NCBI GenBank assembly: GCA_047629355.1
Contig: JBLHWU010000335.1
Span: 1-5,032, forward strand
From: CAYUNA01 sp047629355
GTDB taxonomy: Bacteria > Bacteroidota > Bacteroidia > Chitinophagales > Saprospiraceae
Reading direction: 5' to 3'
Length of the DNA stretch: 5,032 nucleotides
Made by a program: the position numbers and the translations under genes. The notes beneath the pieces were generated by a model. The model had not been told where the DNA came from, searched no databases, and saw only the letters and a list, made by a program, of their open reading frames with translations. Of the stretch, positions 1 to 4,974 are shown piece by piece; positions within the stretch are counted from its first letter, which is position 1, and each line of letters begins with the position of its first letter.

Positions 1-2
1 AT

Positions 3-197
3 ATTTTCGCTACGATGATTGCCTGGACTAAATTAGAAATGCTGAGTAAAAGACAGCAAACTAATCATTTTGACCTCAAAGCTCAATTGTACGCTAAAGC
101 TATCAAAACTGCTTTTGGCATTTTACAGCAATTAAAACGAGTACAATTGAAATTAGAACCAGATTCTTTTTCTACCCAATCACTTTTAAATAGGTAG
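3..197 (+). CDS. C-terminal end of a probable DDE transposase (partial, cut by window edge)
   Basis: The reading frame is open from the left edge to a TAG stop at 195-197, so the ATG at 15 is probably internal and the gene begins outside the window. About 64 residues are visible. Residues of the type AWTKLEMLSK followed by NHFDLKAQLYAKAIK resemble, from memory, the C-terminal tail of IS4/IS701-like DDE transposases, in which a short KLE helix precedes an HFxLKxxLY segment. The catalytic residues would lie upstream and cannot be seen, so neither family nor integrity can be confirmed. It differs from the ISAs1-like protein starting at the right edge. Downstream lies over 500 bp of repeat-rich non-coding DNA, which fits the margin of a mobile element. 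The alternative is an unrelated hypothetical protein; the family call is only moderately sure, the open frame itself is certain. Confidence 0.5.
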   Translation: MFATMIAWTKLEMLSKRQQTNHFDLKAQLYAKAIKTAFGILQQLKRVQLKLEPDSFSTQSLLNR

Positions 198-216
198 AAA
201 TAAAACACTATATTTT

Positions 217-240
217 TGTTCTTAAAAGAACACTTGTTCT
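217..240. repeat. Three-arm alternating hairpin (TGTTCT / AGAACA / TGTTCT)
   Basis: TGTTCT at 217-222, AGAACA at 227-232 and TGTTCT at 235-240 allow two mutually exclusive 6-bp hairpins that share the middle arm, with loops TAAA and CT. It starts about 20 bases after the stop of the transposase fragment. A weak terminator for that gene is possible, but there is no T-run directly after it. Confidence 0.45.
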
Positions 241-257
241 GTCTAATATCTCTACGC

Positions 258-277
258 CTTTTTGTAACTTTTTGTAA
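258..277. repeat. Perfect 10-bp tandem repeat, two copies
   Basis: CTTTTTGTAA occurs twice head to tail, at 258-267 and 268-277. Two copies of a low-complexity unit carry little information. It may mark slippage or the edge of an inserted element. Confidence 0.6.
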
Positions 278-295
278 AAGGGGTGCGTAAGGTCA

Positions 296-468
296 GTTAC
301 TAAGTAACGATAAAAAAATAATCGAACAATCAAAGGAGTAAGATTTTTTCGTTAGTTTTCTCTAAAAAATTCTTAAATAATCCCTTTATTGAAGTATTTT
401 TTAGAGGAAAATAACGGGAAAATATACTTTTTAGATGTTCGATTAATTGTGTCCAGGTACTTAATATC
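296..468. repeat. Long imperfect inverted repeat (about 170-bp foldback)
   Basis: The best-paired core is 351-374 against 392-415, with 21 of 24 positions complementary plus one G-T pair. Inside it AATAA (376-380) pairs TTATT (386-390) around the loop TCCCT. Outward, 344-350 pairs 416-422 with two wobbles, 319-328 pairs 436-445 perfectly over 10 bp, and 298-306 pairs 458-466 with one mismatch. The arms stay nearly in register (coordinate sums 766, then 764), as expected of one old foldback rather than chance AT matches. No protein-coding role is evident. It could be a decayed MITE-like element, a remnant of paired IS ends, or a structured RNA. Confidence 0.6.
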
Positions 469-476
469 GTATAACA
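465..476. repeat. Interspersed 12-mer, copy 1
   Basis: TATCGTATAACA here is identical to 4309-4320. In the wider windows 461-485 and 4305-4329, 20 of 25 bases agree. This copy sits at the outer edge of the long inverted repeat's right arm. Confidence 0.5.
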
Positions 477-572
477 AACGTTTTCTAAAAATTTGAGAAG
501 TGAGAAAATCTTAAATTTTTCGAGCTTCATAAAAAACAACGCGCGCTACCTACGGCAGCGAGGGAGAGAGAC

Positions 573-630
573 TTGAGGGAGAAAAATGGTTTTAAAACCA
601 TTTTTCTCCCTCAAACTCCCTTTGTTTTTT
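573..630 (+). terminator. 42-bp perfect palindrome followed by a T-run; possible intrinsic terminator
   Basis: Bases 573-614 form a perfect palindrome with 21-nt arms and centre TTTT/AAAA between 593 and 594. Each arm begins TTGAGGGAG and continues AAAAATGG. An outer helix, AGGGAG (561-566) with CTCCCT (616-621), extends it after an asymmetric internal loop. TTTGTTTTTT follows at 621-630, so on the + strand the element has the form of an intrinsic terminator. On the - strand no T-run follows. It lies ~85 bases before the dehydrogenase start and ~380 bases after the transposase stop, so what it terminates is unclear. A long perfect palindrome may instead be a mobile REP/MITE-like unit. Confidence 0.5.
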
Positions 631-657
631 GCACCAGATTTAAGAGTCTTAATGTAG
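628..657 (+). promoter_or_regulatory. Weak candidate promoter for the dehydrogenase gene
   Basis: TTTG at 628-631 and TAATGTAG at 650-657 are separated by 18 bases, roughly the Bacteroidota primary-sigma layout (TTTG, about 19 bases, TAnnTTTG). The downstream box keeps TA and the final G but only half of TTTG. The upstream box overlaps the T-run of the palindrome. This is a low-confidence match, and nothing better was seen before the gene. Confidence 0.22.
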
Positions 658-714
658 AACTAAGGACAACTTTTATTAATTTTAGACAATTTTTAAAATT
701 CAAAAAATTGCCCT

Positions 715-2106
715 ATGAAAAAATTTCTCATTCCCACCCTCTTCCTAATCATCATCGCCCTCAGTTTCTACATTTTTAAAAAGCAAAAAGCAATTAAGAA
801 CTCCATAGATAATATTGAAGACCTTATCAAAGCACGTTCTAAAAAGCCGGTTGAAAAACCAATCGCCCCCCCCGCACCGACCATATCAAAAAAGCCAAAA
901 TTTCAAGACATCGAATCGGATGTTATTGACAAGACACCGCTCAACTTAGTCACTCAAAAATTTACCCTTTCTACTGGCGAAGCCTTGGAATTAGATTTGC
1001 CTAAAGGCTATAAAATCTACCCAGCCGCCGAAGGAATCCCTCGCGTCCGCTTTTTTGCGAAAGCACCCGACGGACGCTTATTCGTTACTGGCATGCACAA
1101 CTTAACGGACAACAAAAAAGGTAAGGTCTACATTTTAGAAAACTTTGATGAAGACACTAAAAAGTTTCAAAAGGTGACGGTTTGGAAAGATAAATTACGC
1201 AATCCCAATAGCGTTGAATTTTATACCGATGAAAATGGTGAAAACTGGCTATACTTGACCGTTACGGATTCTCTCGTACGCTATCCTTATCAAAATGGCG
1301 AACACCAACCTTCTCACAAACCCGAAAAAATCGCTGATTTCCCAGGCGACGGTTTAAGTTATAAATACGGTGGTTGGCATTTGACACGCACGATTTCTTT
1401 CCACGACAATAAATTATATGTCTCGGTCGGCAGCAGCTGCAATCTCTGTGAAGAACGCGAAGATGAACCATTTCGAGCGGCTATTGCCGTCATGAACCCT
1501 GACGGCAGCAACCAAAAAGTCTATGCAAAAGGCATCCGAAACGCTGTCGATATTGATTGGATTGAAGGTAAATTGTATGCGACCAATATGACAGCCGACC
1601 ACTTGGGTAAAATGAAACCCAATGACCCTTTTTATGAAATCAAAGAAGGTGAAAATTATGGCTGGCCGTATTGCTACGAACACGAACAAAAGATGTTTGA
1701 CGAAGACCCAGAGAATCAATCTGAAAACCGTGTCGCGAAGAAAATCGTGAAGAATTCTTGGGATAGAAAAACAATTAACTGTGTCGATATTCCCCCAGCG
1801 TATTCCTTATTCGAGGCGCATGGTTCGCCACTGGGATTTGCCTACTTTGGAGAAGAAACTAAGGGTACAGCATTACAAAATTACTTTCTGGCGTCCTTAC
1901 ATGGTTCGACGGTTGCGAAAGTCGGTACAGGGCATCGAATTGTTCGTTTCAAAAAAGGCTTTGCGCCCGAACCTTTTATTGATAATTTTTTAAAAAATGG
2001 CAAACGAGTCGGGCGACCTTGCGATATTTATCAATGGGATGAAGATTCGTTTTTCTTTTCAGATGATTTTAAGGGAGTGGTTTATTTTGTAAAAAAGAAG
2101 TCTTAA
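715..2106 (+). CDS. Membrane-anchored PQQ-dependent sugar dehydrogenase family protein (glucose/sorbosone dehydrogenase-like)
   Basis: This 463-residue protein probably oxidises a sugar, aldose or alcohol in the periplasm using bound PQQ and calcium; the family is clear, the substrate is not. Residues 4-20 form one hydrophobic segment flanked by lysines with no lipobox Cys, so it is likely an uncleaved signal anchor with the rest outside the inner membrane. Residues 28-75 are a charged, Pro-rich linker. The beta-propeller follows: PDGRLFVT (118-125), GGWHLTRT (219-226) with H222 the likely counterpart of the catalytic His, LYVSVGSSCNLCEE (234-247), GIRNAVDIDW (273-282), NYGWPYC (314-320), AHGSPLGFAY (368-377), LHGS (395-398), GRPCD (433-437) and FSDDFKGVVY (448-457). 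Cys 242/245 and 320/356 could form disulfides. The ATG at 715 starts the hydrophobic segment properly; no Shine-Dalgarno is visible. A C8 run falls in the linker (866-873). No PQQ-synthesis or cytochrome gene is nearby. Confidence 0.88.
   Translation: MKKFLIPTLFLIIIALSFYIFKKQKAIKNSIDNIEDLIKARSKKPVEKPIAPPAPTISKKPKFQDIESDVIDKTPLNLVTQKFTLSTGEALELDLPKGYKIYPAAEGIPRVRFFAKAPDGRLFVTGMHNLTDNKKGKVYILENFDEDTKKFQKVTVWKDKLRNPNSVEFYTDENGENWLYLTVTDSLVRYPYQNGEHQPSHKPEKIADFPGDGLSYKYGGWHLTRTISFHDNKLYVSVGSSCNLCEEREDEPFRAAIAVMNPDGSNQKVYAKGIRNAVDIDWIEGKLYATNMTADHLGKMKPNDPFYEIKEGENYGWPYCYEHEQKMFDEDPENQSENRVAKKIVKNSWDRKTINCVDIPPAYSLFEAHGSPLGFAYFGEETKGTALQNYFLASLHGSTVAKVGTGHRIVRFKKGFAPEPFIDNFLKNGKRVGRPCDIYQWDEDSFFFSDDFKGVVYFVKKKS
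866..873 (+). repeat. C8 homopolymer tract inside the dehydrogenase gene
   Basis: Eight consecutive C encode the Ala-Pro-Pro junction at residues 51-53 of the linker. Gain or loss of one C leads to a stop within about 20-35 codons in the new frames by my reading (a TGA and a TAG respectively), so slippage would switch the protein off. It is the only long G/C run noticed in this AT-rich sequence. Whether it actually varies is unknown. Confidence 0.6.
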
Positions 2107-2143
2107 AAAAACATGGTAATCTTAAAAATCACCATGTTTTAAA
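2105..2143 (+). terminator. Hairpin terminator after the dehydrogenase gene, possibly bidirectional
   Basis: AAAACATGGT (2108-2117) pairs perfectly with ACCATGTTTT (2131-2140) around a 13-nt loop, beginning two bases after the stop. On the + strand the T-run is only the four Ts of the 3' arm, followed by AAAC. On the - strand the A-run 2105-2111 becomes a better seven-base T-run. TTACCAT (2146-2152) offers a competing partner for the left arm. Confidence 0.55.
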
Positions 2144-2173
2144 CTTACCATAGATTCAAAACAGCAAATTCCA

Positions 2174-2203
2174 TCTTTTAAAACCTAAAATACTTTACCT
2201 TTG
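2174..2203 (+). promoter_or_regulatory. Probable promoter of the E1 gene (Bacteroidota type)
   Basis: TACCTTTG at 2196-2203, followed by C, matches the Bacteroidota -7 consensus TAnnTTTG exactly. The expected upstream TTTG is only approximated by the T-rich CTTTT around 2175-2179. Transcription would start near 2208-2212, giving a leader of about 100 bases before the ATG at 2311. The leader carries a 7-bp inverted repeat, CAATGCG (2225-2231) with CGCATTG (2257-2263), and repeats TTGCGAAA of the promoter edge (2201-2208) at 2261-2268. Confidence 0.45.
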
Positions 2204-2310
2204 CGAAAATTTTTCAAAAATAATCAATGCGCCGTTTTTAAAATCCTAATTACCAACGCATTGCGAAATAACTGACCAATCAACCAATTACAAGTAACTA
2301 AATAAAATCC

Positions 2311-4308
2311 ATGACCACCACAACCTATAAAATGGAGTATAAAAGAGGACAACTTTCGGACGAAACGCTACTGCAATTGCACGAGCAACTCCTCCGTCCA
2401 CGTATGATTGAAGAGAAAATGCTCAAATTGCTACGGCAAGGGCGCATTAGCAAATGGTTCTCGGGCATTGGTCAGGAGGCTATTTCGGTTGGCGCAACGA
2501 GTGCGCTGTTGGAAGATGAAATGATTTTCCCCATGCACCGAAACTTAGGTGTTTTTACGACTCGCGACATTCCTTTGGAACGTCTTTTTTGCCAATGGCA
2601 AGGCAAGGCAGCTGGTTTTACCAAAGGACGCGACCGTTCGTTTCACTTTGGTAGCTTGGACTATAATATCGTCGGAATGATTTCGCACCTCGGACCACAA
2701 TTGTCATTAGCAAGTGGCGTTGCCCTTTCCCATAAATTGGCAGATGAAGCGCGTGTCTCCTTAGCATTTACAGGAGAAGGCGGAACGAGTCAAGGAGAAT
2801 TCCATGAGGCTTTGAATACCGCTTCCGTTTGGAAATTGCCCGTTATTTTCATTATCGAAAACAATGGCTACGGCTTATCTACACCGACAAGTGAGCAATA
2901 CAATTGTGAAGATTTAGCTGACCGAGCGATTGGTTACGGCATGAAATCAGTCATTGTCGATGGCAATAATATTTTGGAAATGTACCATACCATTTCTAAA
3001 TTAGCAGCGGAAATGCGCGACAATCCTGAACCGGTCTTGATAGAAGCGAAGACCTTCCGAATGCGTGGACACGAGGAAGCTTCGGGTACAAAGTACGTCC
3101 CAAAAGAGTTGATGGAAGAATGGACATTGAAAGACCCAATCAGCAATTATCAGCAATTTTTAATAGAAGAAGGGCTATTAGATGAAGAGAGAATTGCTGA
3201 ATTAAAAGCAAAATATAAAACAGAAATCGAACAAGGTTTGGAAATGGCTTACGCCGAACCAGAAATGACTTCGACAATTGAGCAAGAATTAGCGGATGTT
3301 TATGCACCGCATGACAGTCGTAGTCTTGCGCCAGAAACAGATGCAGTTTCTGAAAAACGATTTATCGACGCCATTTCGGACGGCTTGCGACAGTCGATGG
3401 AAAAGCACAATAACCTCATTTTGATGGGACAAGACATTGCAGATTATGGCGGTGTTTTTAAAATCACGGATGGCTTTACCGAGGCTTTTGGCAAAGATAG
3501 AGTGCGCAATACGCCCTTGTGCGAAAGTGCGATTATTGGCATCGGGTTGGGTTTGAGCATGAAAGGATATAAGACGATGGTCGAGATGCAATTCGCAGAT
3601 TTTGTGACTTGTGGTTTCAACCAGATTATCAATAATTTAGCAAAATTGCACTACCGTTGGGGCGAAAATGCAGATGTAGTGATTCGGATGCCTTGTGGTG
3701 GCGGTGTCGCTGCTGGACCATTTCACTCACAGACGAATGAGGCTTGGTTTGCACATACGCCGGGTTTAAAAGTGGTTTATCCATCTTCGCCGAGTGATGC
3801 AAAAGGATTGTTATTGGCTAGTTTGGAAGACCCAAATCCAGTACTGTTTTTTGAACACAAAGCGTTGTATCGTAGCTTGACGGAAGAAGTGGCAGACGAC
3901 TATTATACGCTCGAAATTGGCAAAGCGAAATTGGTGAATGAAGGCGAGCAATTGTCCATCATCACTTACGGAATGGGCGTGCATTGGGCGAAAAAACTCG
4001 TTGCAGAAATGGGGGTCGATGCCGATATTTTAGACTTGCGTTCTTTATTGCCATTGGATTATGATGCGGTCTCTGCAACGGTTGAGAAGACTGGAAAAGC
4101 GTTGATTTTGCACGAAGACACTGTTTATGGTGGGCTTGGTGGCGAGTTGTCGGCATGGATTTCGGAGCATTTATTTGAGCATTTGGATGGGCCGATTTTG
4201 CGCGTTGGTAGCTTGGATACACCGGTGCCGTTTGCGAAGAATTTAGAGAAAGATTATTTGCCGTTGCAGCGTTTTCGGGCGGCGGTAGAGAAGCTAATTG
4301 CGTATTAG
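2311..4308 (+). CDS. Fused alpha/beta E1 of a branched-chain-type 2-oxoacid dehydrogenase
   Basis: This cytoplasmic thiamine-diphosphate enzyme of 665 residues would decarboxylate a 2-oxoacid, most likely those derived from Val, Leu and Ile, and pass the acyl group to the lipoyl domain of an E2. The alpha module (about 20-310) carries the cofactor motif GEGGTSQGEFHEALN (155-169) ending at IENN (182-185). GEG in place of GDG, and the STPTSEQY segment (190-197), recall mammalian BCKDHA rather than pyruvate dehydrogenase. A linker (about 311-345) leads to the beta module (346-665) with PLCES (402-406, E405 the likely cofactor-contacting Glu), GPFHSQ (469-474, H472) and AHTPGLKVVYPSSPSDAKG (481-499), as in BCKDHB. 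LDTPVPF (635-641) ends the C-terminal domain. Other organisms encode these modules as two genes; this fusion keeps both active-site sets. E2 and E3 are not in the window. Met8 (2332) is an alternative start; no Shine-Dalgarno settles it. Acetoin or pyruvate as substrate cannot be excluded. Confidence 0.92.
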   Translation: MTTTTYKMEYKRGQLSDETLLQLHEQLLRPRMIEEKMLKLLRQGRISKWFSGIGQEAISVGATSALLEDEMIFPMHRNLGVFTTRDIPLERLFCQWQGKAAGFTKGRDRSFHFGSLDYNIVGMISHLGPQLSLASGVALSHKLADEARVSLAFTGEGGTSQGEFHEALNTASVWKLPVIFIIENNGYGLSTPTSEQYNCEDLADRAIGYGMKSVIVDGNNILEMYHTISKLAAEMRDNPEPVLIEAKTFRMRGHEEASGTKYVPKELMEEWTLKDPISNYQQFLIEEGLLDEERIAELKAKYKTEIEQGLEMAYAEPEMTSTIEQELADVYAPHDSRSLAPETDAVSEKRFIDAISDGLRQSMEKHNNLILMGQDIADYGGVFKITDGFTEAFGKDRVRNTPLCESAIIGIGLGLSMKGYKTMVEMQFADFVTCGFNQIINNLAKLHYRWGENADVVIRMPCGGGVAAGPFHSQTNEAWFAHTPGLKVVYPSSPSDAKGLLLASLEDPNPVLFFEHKALYRSLTEEVADDYYTLEIGKAKLVNEGEQLSIITYGMGVHWAKKLVAEMGVDADILDLRSLLPLDYDAVSATVEKTGKALILHEDTVYGGLGGELSAWISEHLFEHLDGPILRVGSLDTPVPFAKNLEKDYLPLQRFRAAVEKLIAY

Positions 4309-4320
4309 TATCGTATAACA
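4309..4320. repeat. Interspersed 12-mer, copy 2
   Basis: TATCGTATAACA begins directly after the E1 stop codon and is identical to 465-476. The wider 25-base windows agree at 20 positions. Two copies in 5 kb of intergenic DNA suggest a repeated element, but this could still be chance in AT-rich sequence. Confidence 0.45.
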
Positions 4321-4366
4321 GCAGTTTACTTTTACTCTTGGCGCAAAAAATTTCAACACATAATTT

Positions 4367-4382
4367 CACATAGCCACATAGC
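4367..4382. repeat. Tandem duplication of an 8-bp word
   Basis: CACATAGC is repeated head to tail (4367-4374, 4375-4382). Its complement GCTATGTG recurs at 4402-4409 and 4456-4463. The second tandem copy forms the base of the E1 terminator stem; the first could replace it with a longer loop. Confidence 0.65.
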
Positions 4383-4422
4383 TTTTAGTAGGTTACTAAG
4401 AGCTATGTGTGCTTATTTTTTC
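4375..4422 (+). terminator. Strong intrinsic terminator of the E1 gene
   Basis: The 16-nt arm 4375-4390 pairs with 4394-4409 around the loop GGT. All pairs are Watson-Crick except one T-G. The helix is followed by TGCTTATTTTTTC, a good T-run on the + strand. It lies 66 bases after the E1 stop. No gene between competes for it, so the E1 transcript probably ends here and the downstream gene needs its own promoter. Confidence 0.85.
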
Positions 4423-4437
4423 ATTTCTTGAAAGAGC

Positions 4438-4550
4438 TAAATTTAGTTCCACACAGCTATGTGTTAAAAAAAATGGAATAAATTCCAATTCAATTAGTGA
4501 AACGAATTTAATCAAGTTTCAACAACTAAAATCGAATAATTAACCAAATC
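4438..4550 (+). promoter_or_regulatory. Leader region of the pyrophosphohydrolase gene, promoter uncertain
   Basis: TAAATTTA at 4438-4445 is one base off TAnnTTTG and has a T-rich stretch about 20 bases upstream, so it is a weak promoter candidate. Downstream, ACACA-GCTA-TGTGT (4451-4464) and TGGAAT-AA-ATTCCA (4474-4487) are small hairpins. The first repeats the GCTATGTG word of the preceding terminator. Nothing else recognisable precedes the ATG. Confidence 0.25.
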
Positions 4551-4889
4551 ATGACTTTAGAACAAGCTCAATCCACCGTCGATACTTGGATAAAAACCAT
4601 TGGCGTTCGCTACTATAATGAATTGACCAATACAGCAGTTTTGATGGAAGAAGTCGGAGAAATGTCGCGTTTGATGGCGCGTATTTATGGCGAACAATCC
4701 TTTAAACGCAAGGAAGATGCAGCGACGGCAAAAGATGATTTAGCAGATGAAATGGCGGATATATTGTTCGTATTAATTTGTTTGGCGAATCAAACGGGCG
4801 TGGATTTGACAGATGCTTTACGCAAAAATTTGGATAAAAAAACAAAGCGGGATGCGACGCGGCATCAGAAGAATGAGAAGTTGAGGTAG
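4551..4889 (+). CDS. MazG-type nucleotide pyrophosphohydrolase
   Basis: This 112-residue, all-helical cytoplasmic protein is predicted to hydrolyse a nucleoside triphosphate to its monophosphate and pyrophosphate, a role usually interpreted as cleaning non-canonical nucleotides from the pool. The metal-binding pattern of the family is intact: E33, E34 and E37 in MEEVGE, then E67 and D70 in DEMADILFVL after 29 residues. About 110 residues is usual for single-domain MazG-like proteins (compare YpjD), half the size of full MazG with its two domains. A charged tail (95-112) ends the protein. The ATG at 4551 is the only sensible start and lacks a Shine-Dalgarno. It stands alone, 242 bases after the E1 stop and behind that gene's terminator. 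The next open frame is a transposase. The specific nucleotide substrate cannot be read from sequence. Confidence 0.88.
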   Translation: MTLEQAQSTVDTWIKTIGVRYYNELTNTAVLMEEVGEMSRLMARIYGEQSFKRKEDAATAKDDLADEMADILFVLICLANQTGVDLTDALRKNLDKKTKRDATRHQKNEKLR

Positions 4890-4940
4890 TTTAAAGAAAG
4901 CTAGAGCAAACGCATCAAAGTAGTGTTAGGAAAAAATAGC

Positions 4941-4974
4941 ATCTTGCAGATAAAATTACAATTTTATGCAAGAT
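4941..4974 (+). promoter_or_regulatory. Hairpin enclosing the transposase start codon
   Basis: ATCTTGCA (4941-4948) pairs with TGCAAGAT (4967-4974), and TAAAATT (4951-4957) with AATTTTA (4960-4966). A GA bulge at 4949-4950 and the two-base loop AC (4958-4959) complete a 15-bp helix. The transposase ATG (4966-4968) lies in the 3' arm, so an RNA that includes the left arm would hide the start codon. On the - strand the hairpin is followed by a T-run (complement of 4931-4936) and could act as a terminator. Confidence 0.6.

Larger units (their letters stand above)
198..714. other. Gene-free, AT-rich, structure-rich intergenic region
   Basis: No convincing gene lies here. The possible frames are short, rich in Lys/Phe/Leu/Asn, and fall on inverted repeats. 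In order it holds a three-arm TGTTCT/AGAACA hairpin cluster (217-240), a perfect 10-bp tandem repeat (258-277), a long imperfect inverted repeat (296-468), a 12-mer shared with the region after the E1 gene (465-476), a GC-rich patch (541-564), and a 42-bp perfect palindrome followed by a T-run (573-630). The last ~85 bases before the dehydrogenase gene are plain AT-rich leader. The density of foldback sequences next to a transposase end suggests mobile-element debris or intergenic repeat elements; this is inference. Confidence 0.7.

Noticed and set aside
330..539. 69-codon minus-strand frame
   Set aside because: It lies across the right part of the long foldback, is dominated by Lys, Phe, Leu and Asn as expected of translated AT-rich DNA, and has no recognisable motif or start signal.
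198..714. tRNA, small RNA gene or CRISPR array in the large spacer
   Set aside because: There is no cloverleaf with the conserved TpsiC-type sequence, and no regularly spaced direct repeats with unique spacers. The repeats seen are foldbacks.
573..779. 68-codon plus-strand frame starting TTG
   Set aside because: It starts at the first base of the perfect palindrome and overlaps the start of the dehydrogenase gene in another frame, with no family resemblance.
715..780. Lipoprotein signal for the dehydrogenase
   Set aside because: No Cys follows the hydrophobic segment; Phe-Lys-Lys follows instead, so a signal anchor fits better.
1414..1719. 101-codon minus-strand frame inside the dehydrogenase gene
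   Set aside because: It is antisense to conserved propeller motifs (VGSSCN, GIRNA, NYGWPYC), so the sense frame explains the sequence.
3962..4369. 135-codon minus-strand frame overlapping the 3' part of the E1 gene
   Set aside because: It is antisense to conserved E1-beta sequence and reads into the spacer. Its content is low-complexity Ser/Pro/Gln/Asn/Lys with no family match.
715..4889. One operon or a new multi-gene system formed by the three complete genes
   Set aside because: Spacers of 204 and 242 bases, hairpin terminators after the first two genes, and unrelated functions argue for independent genes.
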